Below the pieces are notes generated by a model. The model saw only the letters and a program-made list of their open reading frames with translations. It searched no databases and was not told the DNA's origin. Of a stretch of DNA of 64,000 bases, positions 16,717-25,022 are shown piece after piece; positions within the stretch are counted from its first letter, which is position 1; every line of letters begins with the position of its first letter. The stretch is from the NCBI RefSeq assembly GCF_001866645.1, contig NZ_MLYP01000083.1, positions 1 through 64,000 of the forward strand, read 5' to 3'. A program made the position numbers and the translations under genes. The stretch is from Streptomyces colonosanans. GTDB taxonomy: Bacteria; Actinomycetota; Actinomycetes; Streptomycetales; Streptomycetaceae.

Positions 16717-16750
16717 AGACCCCCTCCCGCAGATCAGCAGAAGGGGGTCT
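16717..16750. terminator. Bidirectional terminator between immunity and toxin genes
   Basis: A 9-bp perfect stem, AGACCCCCT / AGGGGGTCT, with a 16-base loop, followed on the plus strand by TCTTCTGTCT. It lies between two convergent stops and probably ends both transcripts. Confidence 0.75.
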
Positions 16751-16765
16751 TCTTCTGTCTACTTG

Positions 16766-19700
16766 CTACGGCCTGACCAGACCGGGGACATCGATGAAGT
16801 ACGCATCATTGTCCAGCATTCGCTGCTTGGTGTAGAAGCCCGAGAGGCGGGAGCCAGCACGCTCATTCTGGGCACCGGCCATGGTGGCACGGGCGCACTT
16901 CTCCGTGTACGTGGGTGCCGTGTTCGGCGCCCTCAGGTCGTCGTAGAGACGCCACTTACCGTCAGCGTCCTTACGGGCATACGCCTGCAGACACTGTGTA
17001 CCGTTAGTGACATCCGCCTGCGATCCGCCGCTCTCCTTGGAGGCCGCGAAGGCGTACTCATCGCACTGAGTGTTTTTCTTGTCACCGGTCGCCAGCGGGT
17101 GCAACTTCAGTGCGTACGGACCACTGTCCGGACAGACGAGAGCGCGGTTCTGGTCTCGCTTGGCCGTGTCGAATTCACGGTGCAGCGGACTGTTGTGCTT
17201 CTTGCTGCCGGGGTGCCAGTCGAGCTTGTCGCGCATCTCCATGTAGTAGAGCGCGGCACCTTCAGCATACTTGTGCTTCAGGTTGAACATCGGCGTGTAC
17301 TTGGGGAAGACACAGCCGACGGACGCCGCATTCGGCATCATCTGGTCACAGCGGATCTGTCCCCAGAACACCCAGCTCGGCTCGGTGACCTTCACCGCAC
17401 CAGGAGCAGCGGACGCCTTGAAGCCGAGGAAACTGCCTCGGTCAAACTCCTGGGACGTGCCAACGGCAGCCGTCTTCCAGATGAACTTACGAGTCTGGAC
17501 TTTCTGCTCGGTCACCGACGAGGTGCTGGTCCAGGAGGTCGGTCCGGTAAATTCGGGGCCGACGAACTCCTTGTCGCAGACGCTTACACCACAAGCGGCG
17601 TCCCAGTAGTCGAGCGACACAGTGCCGAGCGAACTTTGGATGTCAAGCGGAGCGATGAAGTTCCGCTGGAGCCACTCACCCTTGTTGTCCAGTTTCATCT
17701 CTTCACGGACGAGGAAGATGGCGGTGCCGATGTGCTTGGGCGGTTGATTGTTGCTGATCTGCCACCAGTCGACCACTACACCGACCTTGTGACAGCCTTC
17801 ACGGCAGGTGAGCGTGTATCCGCCGACCGTCGGGTCACTGCACCAGGAGACGAGAGCATCGGTGGGCGCCGCAAGCGCCGTCGCTGCCCTTGTGATCTCG
17901 GTGTCGTACTTACGGCTCTGACACATCTCGATGTCAGGGTTATCGGTCGTGTAGCAGTTGTCCCGGCTTCCGGGCTCCGACGGAGCACCATGCGGGCTTG
18001 GCTGCTTCTCAGGAACATCCTCCGCCTCGTAGGGCTCCTCCTCCGGGATGGGGTCTTGGTCGGCACCGCCGTCCGGGATGGCAGTGTCGCCGCTGATCGG
18101 CCCCTGGCCGGTGCCGTAGTCGTAGACCTTCACCAAGCCCTTGTTGTCAGCCCGGTCGACGGCGCGGCCCTCGATACGGTTCATGCCCCGCTCATCCGGC
18201 ATGCCCGTCACAGTGGTCGGCTTACCGGCAACGGCGGGCTTCTCCACAGTCCAGGCGCCACCGTTGGTACGGCTCTCAATGCCTCGGACATCACCGGCCC
18301 CAGGTGTGATGTCGAAATTGCCGGTGCCCTTGTTCGGCGTCCACGCGCCCTCGGGGTAGTCGGTGGAGGCAATCTTCGCCGGCGCCCCCGGTGGGGTGGT
18401 GAGGACGACGAACTGGGTCCAGGGAGACCAGTTGAGGTTGTAGTGGGTGCCGTCGTAGGCGTTGGTGCGGAACTTGTAGGTCTTGCCGTCCTTCAGCTGC
18501 CCGGCCGGCACGGTGACGGAGGCAGGCTTACCGGAGGCGACGAAATCCGAGACGATCAGGCCGTCGCCGGCCTGGGTGGTGATCGGGATGTTGGTGGCGG
18601 CGTCGTAGATCTGGAAGGTGCCGTTGACCTTGTCGCCGTCCGGGTCGGTGAAGGTGTCGCGCAGGGTCGGGGTGGTGGTGTTGACCGCCCACACCCCCGC
18701 GTACGACTTGAACGGCGCGCCGGCCTGACGGTCCATACCGTCGGACGGCCGGTAGTTGTACGTCACGGACAGCTTGGGCTGATTTGCCGTGGCGTTCGCC
18801 GAGTTGACCCGCTTCCACGCCTTGACGTCGTCGGTCGCGGCGCGCAGACCCATGTGGCCGCGGGTGACCTTGACCGAGGCCCAGGTCTGCACGAGAGTGT
18901 CGACGTCGGCGTTGATCCAGCCGTCGGGCTGGGTCGAGGCGCAGCCCGGGTTGCCCTTGGTCTGCGTGGAGGAATGGAACTGCTGGTGCCATGCGGGCTG
19001 AGACGTCCACCGCGACGACGTGGACGGGGACCCGGTGTTCCAGATGGTCCAGGACTGGGCACTGCAGTCGGTGTTGCCGGAGTGGAAGTTCCACAGCGAC
19101 AGGTTGGTGTCGACGATTAGCGCGTCCTGGATCGGTGTGGTGTTCCAGGAGATGAACGAGCGCGCGGTGCGCGGGGTACCGTCGGCGTTCTTGGTGCCGG
19201 GGTTACCGAAGTCGAGTTCGACATCGGTGGACCAGTCGACGGTCTCGCCCTGCTGCACATAGGTGTCGAAGGTGTTCGCCAGCGCGGAGGTGGATGGGTC
19301 GACAGTGACCGGGTACTTCGTTGCCGGGTCGGCGAGAAACGCCGCCGACGGGGTGATGACCAGGTCGACCTCGCCCGCGCCCTTGTTGACGACCCTCATG
19401 TCGACGCGGGCGCGGTGGGTGTGCTCGCCGGAGACCTTGTCGACGGACGCGTCCCACATGACCGGGGCAGGCATGGTGGCCCGCGCATCGCCGGTCTTGG
19501 CGTCCCGGAAGGTGACGGAGCCGTCCTGGTCGGCCTTGGCAGTCAGCCCTTTGGCCTTGATCGGCAGGGTGTAGGAATAGGCGCCGGACGGTTGGTCACC
19601 GATCTCGACGAACTGCTCGAAGCCGGTGCGGGTGGCTTCGACGACGACGTCGGCGCCGGGCACCGCGTTCCTGTAACGGGCGCGGGTGCCGTCGAGTTCG

Positions 19701-20176
19701 GGTTGCGGCAGGCCGCCCTTCCACTGGAGCGTGACCTGCTGGTCGCCGCTGCCGAGGGTGACCAGGTCACGAGCTGTTTCATTCTGTGCGGCGCGCAGCG
19801 ACGTAGGCAGGGTGCCGCCCCTACCGCCCAGGCGCAGCCCGCCCGGGTGCACCTTTGGGGTGATGCTGCCGTCGGCGTTCTGGGCGAGGTTGGCGTCGAC
19901 CTGTTGCCACTTGCCGCCCTTCCACACTCGCTCGGGGCCGGCGGTCAGCTCGGTGGTGAAGGTGCCGTCGGGGTTGGCGACGGTGTAACTGGTGGGCGTG
20001 GTCTCGTCAGTGACGACGACCTTCTTGCCGGTCTTCTTCGCCTCGGTCAGCGCCCATGCCTTCGAACCCTTGGCGTGCTTCGCCGCCCAGGCGATGTCAG
20101 AGGCCAGGATCTCGGCCTTCGAAGGCTGCGACACCTCAGCGGCAGACCCTGCAGACGCCGCCGCGGGAGACGGCAC
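16766..20176 (-). CDS. Secreted DNRLRE-domain protein with C-terminal NucA/NucB nuclease
   Basis: About 1136 residues in this frame. A proline/alanine-rich start is followed by the N-terminal region common to actinobacterial RHS and DNRLRE proteins (to about 295), a DNRLRE domain at about 302-475 ('TFDTYVQQGETVDWSTDVEL'), FN3-like segments to about 690, an acidic linker near 715-745, a Cys-containing region, and a NucA/NucB DNase domain from 1038 ('CDEYAFAASKESGG' to 'NERAGSRLSGFYTKQRMLD'). It is probably exported and degrades DNA, as a toxin or scavenging nuclease. It lacks RHS repeats. The start given is only where this frame opens: a signal peptide is encoded in another frame just upstream. 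Confidence 0.85.
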   Translation of the reverse strand: MPSPAAASAGSAAEVSQPSKAEILASDIAWAAKHAKGSKAWALTEAKKTGKKVVVTDETTPTSYTVANPDGTFTTELTAGPERVWKGGKWQQVDANLAQNADGSITPKVHPGGLRLGGRGGTLPTSLRAAQNETARDLVTLGSGDQQVTLQWKGGLPQPELDGTRARYRNAVPGADVVVEATRTGFEQFVEIGDQPSGAYSYTLPIKAKGLTAKADQDGSVTFRDAKTGDARATMPAPVMWDASVDKVSGEHTHRARVDMRVVNKGAGEVDLVITPSAAFLADPATKYPVTVDPSTSALANTFDTYVQQGETVDWSTDVELDFGNPGTKNADGTPRTARSFISWNTTPIQDALIVDTNLSLWNFHSGNTDCSAQSWTIWNTGSPSTSSRWTSQPAWHQQFHSSTQTKGNPGCASTQPDGWINADVDTLVQTWASVKVTRGHMGLRAATDDVKAWKRVNSANATANQPKLSVTYNYRPSDGMDRQAGAPFKSYAGVWAVNTTTPTLRDTFTDPDGDKVNGTFQIYDAATNIPITTQAGDGLIVSDFVASGKPASVTVPAGQLKDGKTYKFRTNAYDGTHYNLNWSPWTQFVVLTTPPGAPAKIASTDYPEGAWTPNKGTGNFDITPGAGDVRGIESRTNGGAWTVEKPAVAGKPTTVTGMPDERGMNRIEGRAVDRADNKGLVKVYDYGTGQGPISGDTAIPDGGADQDPIPEEEPYEAEDVPEKQPSPHGAPSEPGSRDNCYTTDNPDIEMCQSRKYDTEITRAATALAAPTDALVSWCSDPTVGGYTLTCREGCHKVGVVVDWWQISNNQPPKHIGTAIFLVREEMKLDNKGEWLQRNFIAPLDIQSSLGTVSLDYWDAACGVSVCDKEFVGPEFTGPTSWTSTSSVTEQKVQTRKFIWKTAAVGTSQEFDRGSFLGFKASAAPGAVKVTEPSWVFWGQIRCDQMMPNAASVGCVFPKYTPMFNLKHKYAEGAALYYMEMRDKLDWHPGSKKHNSPLHREFDTAKRDQNRALVCPDSGPYALKLHPLATGDKKNTQCDEYAFAASKESGGSQADVTNGTQCLQAYARKDADGKWRLYDDLRAPNTAPTYTEKCARATMAGAQNERAGSRLSGFYTKQRMLDNDAYFIDVPGLVRP

Positions 20177-20212
20177 GGCCGCTCCTGCGGTGCCAGCCGC
20201 CAGCGAAGCTTT

Positions 20213-20300
20213 CCGCGACCAGCAGTAATGCCGCTCCGACAGCGAGCCGCGCCCGTCTTGTGCGGCGCAGACCGGCTATTCGTGCATGCAATGTCCACAC
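20213..20300 (-). pseudogene. Out-of-frame signal peptide of the NucA/NucB protein
   Basis: A GTG at 20300, preceded by AGGAAGG, opens a frame encoding 'WTLHARIAGLRRTRRARLAVG' and a hydrophobic 'AALLLVAE', a classic Sec signal peptide. That frame then leaves the body frame by one base. Removing one A from the AAA run (TTT on the plus strand, 20210-20212) joins it to 'ASLAAGTAGAAVPSPAAA' and gives a perfect secretory N-terminus. So the gene is frameshifted here by mutation or sequencing error. Confidence 0.7.
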
Positions 20301-20580
20301 ACCCTTCCTGTGATCGACAAAGACATGCATGCACCGTAGATCTTTACTATTGCTTGGGGTATTCATGGCAAAACAGATGACCGGAATCCAACGTTCCTTG
20401 CAGCCGGGGAACCTGAGATCTTGAGGTTCCTCGTTCGTAAACGTTGCGTAAGTAACACGGCATGGCCACTACCGTGGCTGAAAGAAGGGGGACGTTGTAC
20501 GGGGCGGAATGGCAGGGATCCTTGCGTAAGTTGAGCCTGTCCCGGTTCGTCCCGCGAGAGGTCGTCTTCTCATGATGTTT
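20301..20580. other. Upstream region of the NucA/NucB gene
   Basis: This is unusually AT-rich for the window. On the minus strand TTGCCA (20371-20366) and TAGTAA sixteen bases later form a weak promoter for the toxin gene, about 50 bases before the GTG. No coding sequence is seen. Confidence 0.35.
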
Positions 20581-20594
20581 CATCCCGAGATATG

Positions 20595-20750
20595 CGTTCG
20601 GGTCGGGCCAGGAGGTGGTGGCTTCGTCCGTGAGGTGGCGAGCCATCAGGCCGGTCATGACGAGATAGATCACGCTTCGGAGTGGGCGGGCAGGGTCTCG
20701 TAGTCGCACGCCAGACGGCGGTCGAACCTCGACCATCCGCAGGTCCGCTC
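20595..20750 (-). mobile_element. Relic of an IS5-type transposase C-terminus
   Basis: The minus strand reads 'ERTCGW' then 'RFDRRLACDYETLPAHSEA', a stop, and one base out of frame 'VIYLVMTGLMARHLTDEATT'. This matches the C-terminal end of IS5-group transposases of Streptomyces (pattern 'ERTFGW..HHRRLARDYETLP', then 'MIHLAMTDLMARRLTGEATISW'). A single-base loss between the two parts explains the frameshift. No terminal inverted repeats or N-terminal domain remain. Confidence 0.65.
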
Positions 20751-20799
20751 CTGACCTCGTTCGCCGACTCCGGGGCCTGGTACACCTCTTACGCAGAAT

Positions 20800-21460
20800 C
20801 ACCGGCCACGGATCGCTGACAGCCGCCCGGCGACGCAACCGAGACTTCATGCTGCTGTGGAGCGGCCAGGTCGTCTCGACGGTGGGCATGCGGGTCACCA
20901 CGCTCGCCTATCCGCTACTGGTGCTCGCGCAGACGGACTCACCGTTCCAGGCGGGGCGTGGGGTTCACCCAGACCTTGCCATTCCTGGTGCTGTACCTGC
21001 CGGCCGGGGCACTGGTCCACCGTTGGGACCGCAGGCACGTGATGCTGGCGGCCGACGGTGTCCGGGTTGTGCTGCACGGTCCCGTCGTGCTGGCGCCGGC
21101 GGTCGAAAGGCTGATTGTGGCGGCCCTGTTGGCGGTTGTCTTCCTGGACGGCGCGTGCTCCGTGTTCTTCCAGCTCGCGGAGTCCGCGGCGCTGCCGCAC
21201 ATCGTCCCGCGGCACCAACTGCCCACCGCGGTCGCCCAGAACCAGGCCCTCGAACTCGCCGCCGACCTGGCCGGACGCCCGCTGGGCGGTGCCCTGTTCA
21301 CCGCCGGCCACATCCTGCCGTTCGTGGCGGACATGCTGTCCTACGCGCTCGGCTTTCTGGCCATGGTCTTCGTACGGCCAGGCATCCAGGACCGGAGCGA
21401 CGTCGACCACCGGCGGCGGGGGCTGCTCGCCGACATCTCCGAGGGGCTGGTGCAGCAAAG
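20800..21460 (+). pseudogene. Broken MFS transporter
   Basis: Two plus-strand frames give the first half of a major-facilitator protein. Frame one: 'RRRNRDFMLLWSGQVVSTVG' to 'QTDSPFQAG' (20850-20955). Frame two, starting about 20958: 'GFTQTLPFLVLYLPAGALVH', 'RRHVMLAADGVRVV', 'AVAQNQALELAADLAGRPLG', then 'VFVRPGIQDRS'. A one-base slip separates them near 20956, and homology ends near 21455, after about six helices of an expected twelve. It is non-functional as read. Confidence 0.75.
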
Positions 21461-21563
21461 GCATGCACGTGATGCACCACCAGCAGACGAAGAACCCACT
21501 GGAGGTTCTCCTGCGTCGAGAGAGTGGCCCGCCTGACGGGGCACAATTCTCGCTGTCACCGCG

Positions 21564-21749
21564 CTACGCGCCATTCGTGGTCACTCGCACACTCGCGCCC
21601 CTACGGCTGGCGGAGGGCAACGGCCGGAAATCCGACGCTCGTTCCTGACTCTGCCGACGCGGCGGCCCGTCGATAACTCGCAGGGCATGCTCCCGCTCGG
21701 CTTCCGACATGGTTGCAAGGACGTCCGTCACGCGCTTCAGCTCATCCAC
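21564..21749 (-). CDS. Small unassigned ORF after the MBL gene
   Basis: A possible 61-residue protein whose GTG lies 2 bases after the MBL-fold gene stop. The first half ('MDELKRVTDVLATMSEAERE') is strongly helical and looks coded; the second half is Arg/Ser-rich and may be past a decay point. An alternative ATG is at 21745. The family is not recognised. The truncated MBL copy at 12958 keeps its first bases too, so the two-gene arrangement predates the duplication. Confidence 0.35.
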   Translation of the reverse strand: MDELKRVTDVLATMSEAEREHALRVIDGPPRRQSQERASDFRPLPSASRRGASVRVTTNGA

Positions 21750-21868
21750 GGTCAGCGCTCGCCCACAAGGTCGAGGTCGTCACGAGACACCTCTGGGGTG
21801 ATCTCCGGAACAGGCCACGTGCGGTTCAGCGGCAGGGAGACATCCCGCCACCAGGGGCGCGTGGGGAG
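21743..21868 (-). repeat. Direct repeat, right copy
   Basis: This is the counterpart of 12958-13085, within the 3' end of the intact MBL-fold gene and crossing its stop codon. See the left copy for the comparison. Confidence 0.75.
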
Positions 21869-22936
21869 GATTCCGGCAGGCTCGAAGGGCTCGCCCGGAA
21901 CAGGGACGGCGACTGCCTGTCCGACCGCGTCGGCCGCGGCCAGCGTCCACTCCCCCGGCTCGGCCCACGGATGCGGGGCGAGATTGAAGGTTGCCCAGTG
22001 GATCGGCAGCATCACACCGTGCGACAGGCCGCCTTGAAGGTCGAGGTGGGCGGTCATACCCTCCTCGGGCGTCATATGAATATCCGGCCAGAACTCGGAA
22101 TAGGCCCCGATCTGGATCATCGTGGCGTCGAACGGGCCGTGCTCGGCGCCGATCTCCTTGAAGCCCTCGAAGTAACCGGTGTCACCGCTGTGGTAAATGC
22201 GGTGCTCGTCACCGGCCACGGACCATGACGCCCACAGCGTGTGCTGCGTGTTGCGCAGGCCGCGGCCGCAGAAGTGGCGGGCGGGCGTGGCGGTCAGGGT
22301 GATGCCGCCGACCTTCGTCGACTCGTGCCAGTCCAGCTCGCGCAGCCGGTCCGCCGAGACTCCCCAGTGCTCCAGATGGGCGCCGACGCCGAGCGGAACC
22401 GCGAAGACGGTGTCCGTGTCGGCCAGGGCCTTGATGGTGGGCAGGTCGAGGTGGTCGTAGTGGTCGTGGGAGATGACGACGACATCGACGGGGCCGAGCG
22501 CGGCCAGCGGCAGGGGCACGGGGTGCAGCCGCTTGGGGCCGGCGAACTCCAACGGTGAGCAGCGCTCGCCCCATACCGGGTCGAAGAGCACCCGGTGTCC
22601 GTCGATCTCGGCGAGCACACTGGAGTGCCCTATCCACGTCAGCCGCAGCCCGCTCGCCGGGGGCCTGGCCAGGTCGGCGTAGGTCGTCGGGTGCACCGGG
22701 ACGGTGCCGGCCGGGGCACGGCGGGCGCGGTCCTCCTTACGGAAGAAGACTTTCGCCAACTCGAGCGCGGATCCACCCGACGGGCGGGTCCGGGTGCCCT
22801 CCGGGTTCACGAAGGCCCCGTCCGCGAAGTGCGGCGATCTACGGATGCGTGCCAGACGCTCCCCACTCGGGTCCGCGCCGAAGGCCGCAGGCCGCATGGC
22901 GCGCAGCCCGGAGGTCAGGAAACGGGAACCAGTCAC
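21752..22936 (-). CDS. MBL-fold metallo-hydrolase (UlaG/NAPE-PLD-like)
   Basis: A 394-residue metallo-beta-lactamase-fold hydrolase. After an N-terminal segment ('NPEGTRTRPSGGS'), the metal motif 'SHDHYDHLD' (HxHxDH) lies near residue 190, with further ligands in 'TPARHFCGRG', 'YHSGDTGYFEGF' and 'LPIHWATF'. Overall similarity is to NAPE-PLD/UlaG-type phosphodiesterase-like enzymes. Substrate is unknown. Length 370-400 is usual. The GTG at 22936 is preceded by AGGAGG four bases away, which settles the start against the longer open frame. It is divergent from the CMD-family gene. Confidence 0.88.
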   Translation of the reverse strand: MTGSRFLTSGLRAMRPAAFGADPSGERLARIRRSPHFADGAFVNPEGTRTRPSGGSALELAKVFFRKEDRARRAPAGTVPVHPTTYADLARPPASGLRLTWIGHSSVLAEIDGHRVLFDPVWGERCSPLEFAGPKRLHPVPLPLAALGPVDVVVISHDHYDHLDLPTIKALADTDTVFAVPLGVGAHLEHWGVSADRLRELDWHESTKVGGITLTATPARHFCGRGLRNTQHTLWASWSVAGDEHRIYHSGDTGYFEGFKEIGAEHGPFDATMIQIGAYSEFWPDIHMTPEEGMTAHLDLQGGLSHGVMLPIHWATFNLAPHPWAEPGEWTLAAADAVGQAVAVPVPGEPFEPAGILPTRPWWRDVSLPLNRTWPVPEITPEVSRDDLDLVGER

Positions 22937-23050
22937 GGCACCTCCTGTGAGTCGGTCACGCCCATCATTATGGTCGGCCCCTCTGACAGCGCGGGGTCGT
23001 CCGCGTGACAGCGCGGTGATCCCGGCGTATAGCGCGTTGTGCGGGCCGGA

Positions 23051-23078
23051 TGTCACATTCGAGGGGCGCCGGTACGTC
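23051..23078 (+). promoter_or_regulatory. ECF41-type promoter of the CMD-family gene
   Basis: TGTCACA (23051-23057) and CGTC (23075-23078) are separated by 17 bases. This is a full match to the ECF41 -35 and -10 elements (TGTCACA-N16-CGTC), one base longer in spacing. It lies 57 bases before the ATG. Confidence 0.6.
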
Positions 23079-23135
23079 GTCACTGTGCGGGCGCCCACGA
23101 TGGAGCGCCCGGGAATGACGTACTGGAGGTGCCCC

Positions 23136-23717
23136 ATGGCCCGTATCTCCCTAACTCCGCGCCGCACCGTCTTCTTCCGTGTGATGGAGTGGTATTCGAA
23201 ACGGACGTACGGCAAGGTCCTGGACCCGGGCAAGGCGCTCGCCCATCATCCCCGTCTGCTGTGGACCGATGTGCGGCTCGAGCAGGCTGTGGCGAAATGG
23301 AACAAGCTCGACCGCGGTCTGAAGGCGCTGGCCGAGATGGCGGCGGCCGCGTCGATCGGCTGCTCCTGGTGCATGGACTTCGGCTACTGGGTGAGCCGGG
23401 AACAGGGCGTGGCCCGGGAGAAGCTGGTCGATGTGCCGCGCTGGCGGGACAGTGATGTGTACACGGAGCTGGAGCGGGACGTCATGGAGTACGCCGAGGC
23501 GATGACGGCCACACCGCCCGAGGTGGACGACGACCTCGCCGCCCGGCTCGTCGGTCGGCTGGGCGAGCCCGCCTTCGTCGAGTTGACCGCGATGGTGGCG
23601 GTGGAGAACCTGCGCTCGCGCATCAACTCGGCGCTGGGCCTGACGAGTCAGGGCTTCAAGGAATCCTGCGACGTACCGAGCACCGCCCGGCAGGCGGAAG
23701 GAAGCTCCGCCCGGTAG
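23136..23717 (+). CDS. Carboxymuconolactone decarboxylase (AhpD-like) family protein
   Basis: A 193-residue cytoplasmic protein of the CMD/AhpD superfamily. The redox pair Cys76-Cys79 in 'IGCSWCMD' and the preceding helix 'LKALAEMAAAASIG' are the family signature; the later 'EPAFVELTAMVAVENLRSRIN' is also typical. Such proteins act as peroxidase-linked reductases or decarboxylases; CMD genes are the most frequent target of ECF41 sigma factors. The ATG follows GGAGG by 7 bases. An ECF41-type promoter precedes it, while the only ECF41 factor in the window is 8 kb away. Confidence 0.9.
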   Translation: MARISLTPRRTVFFRVMEWYSKRTYGKVLDPGKALAHHPRLLWTDVRLEQAVAKWNKLDRGLKALAEMAAAASIGCSWCMDFGYWVSREQGVAREKLVDVPRWRDSDVYTELERDVMEYAEAMTATPPEVDDDLAARLVGRLGEPAFVELTAMVAVENLRSRINSALGLTSQGFKESCDVPSTARQAEGSSAR

Positions 23718-23750
23718 AAGTCCCCGCGGGGGCGACCGAGGCCGAGCGTG

Positions 23751-23786
23751 CCCGGTGGGCACGTAGTGTCCTGCGTGCCCACCGGG
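23751..23786. terminator. Hairpin between CMD and SGNH hydrolase genes
   Basis: A 13-bp perfect stem CCCGGTGGGCACG / CGTGCCCACCGGG with a 10-base loop lies between convergent genes. Confidence 0.8.
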
Positions 23787-23832
23787 AACAGGGAGCCTGA
23801 GCCGGTGGCCTTACCCGATGGGGTCGGGCCGC

Positions 23833-24651
23833 TCAGACCGCCTGAGCGATCCGCTCCCGGATGTCGTCAGGCGACAGGGAGCCCTTCGCCACGACGCAAT
23901 CACCGGAGGACTCGCCGCGCAGCCGTCGCCCGATCCAGGGAACCAGGTGCTCGCGCGCCCACTGGATGTCGTCGCGACGAACCTCCAGCGTGCCGCGCGG
24001 CGGCAGCGGCGGCCACGGCTGGTCCGGGTCGGCGGGCACCTCCATGCCGAGCATCTGCCCCGCCCGCAGGGCGACCCGGGTGTGTCCCTCGGGCGAGAGG
24101 TGGAGGCGGTCGTCGTCCCAGGCGCGCCGGTCCTGGACGGTCTTCAGCGACCACAGGTCGAGGACCGGGCAGCCGTACCGGTCGGCGATCGCCCGGACGT
24201 GTCCGTTGTAGGTGGCGACCTTGCCGCGCAGATGCTTGAGCAGGGGCACGCCGCGGGTGTCGAAGCCGGTGGTCACCATGACGTTGCCGGCGACGGAGGT
24301 GAGGTCGGCGACGGCCCGCTCGAAACGCTCGGCGACGTCGTCGGGGTCGGTACCGGGCCGGATGATGTCGTTGCCGCCCGCACACAAGGAGACCAGGTCG
24401 GGGGCGAGTTCGACGGCCTTCGGGACCTGGTCCGCGACAATCTGGTCGAGCAGCTTGCCGCGCACGGCGAGGTTCGTGTACGTAAAGTCGCCCTCGGGTC
24501 GCCGGTCGGCGAGGAGCACCGCGAACCGGTCGGCCCAGCCGACGAACTGCCCGTCCGGGCCGGGGTCGCCGACGCCCTCGGTGAAGCTGTCCCCCACCGC
24601 CACGTACGACCCGATCACTGATCTGTTGTCACTCTTCGAATCGTCTGCCAC
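23833..24651 (-). CDS. SGNH/GDSL-type hydrolase
   Basis: A 272-residue esterase/lipase-like enzyme. Block I 'YVAVGDSFTEGVGDPG' carries the nucleophile Ser22; block III 'CAGGNDII' has the oxyanion Asn; block V 'DRLHLSPEGH' has the Asp and His of the catalytic triad. There is no signal peptide, so it is cytoplasmic, unlike many GDSL lipases. The physiological substrate is unknown. It is a single gene facing the CMD terminator. Confidence 0.92.
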   Translation of the reverse strand: MADDSKSDNRSVIGSYVAVGDSFTEGVGDPGPDGQFVGWADRFAVLLADRRPEGDFTYTNLAVRGKLLDQIVADQVPKAVELAPDLVSLCAGGNDIIRPGTDPDDVAERFERAVADLTSVAGNVMVTTGFDTRGVPLLKHLRGKVATYNGHVRAIADRYGCPVLDLWSLKTVQDRRAWDDDRLHLSPEGHTRVALRAGQMLGMEVPADPDQPWPPLPPRGTLEVRRDDIQWAREHLVPWIGRRLRGESSGDCVVAKGSLSPDDIRERIAQAV

Positions 24652-25022
24652 GTCGCCCCATGATTCACCTTCGGATGTGAGCTACGCGACCGTAGGAAGG
24701 GGTTGACGGATGGTGAGAAAAACCACTCGCCGAGGTGGCGATATCCCGGAATAGGGCTCCACTCGACCGCACCGCAGAACGCTATGCCCGCTTCATGGCA
24801 TTTGTACGCCATCTCCAGGGGAGGCCATGCAGTCGCGGAAGAGCGGCGGATTCGTCACGGTTGTCCGCGCCTGGAGCCCTGGGCGAGGACAACCGTCTCG
24901 TCGCCGCGGATGTACCGGACCGCCGGTGTCCGGCCACGGATGATTGCCTGATGAACCATGTCGTATCGTCGAGGCGCGGCCCGTCGGCGAGCAGCGCCGG
25001 TGGACGGATGGGAGGAGCCCCC
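24652..25022. other. Divergent intergenic region, no gene assigned
   Basis: These 371 bases separate the SGNH hydrolase and the phosphatase. A TTGACG at 24701-24706 resembles a plus-strand -35 box but has no good -10 partner. Short open frames on both strands lack ribosome sites and recognisable similarity. Confidence 0.35.

Noticed and set aside
12958..21868. Interpretation of the direct repeats as att sites of an integrative element
   Set aside because: No integrase, excisionase or tRNA-gene end is present, and the repeat is a coding 3' end with diverged sequence; partial gene duplication fits better.
24855..24959. 34-codon minus-strand ORF upstream of the phosphatase gene
   Set aside because: No ribosome site and no recognisable similarity; kept only as part of the intergenic note.
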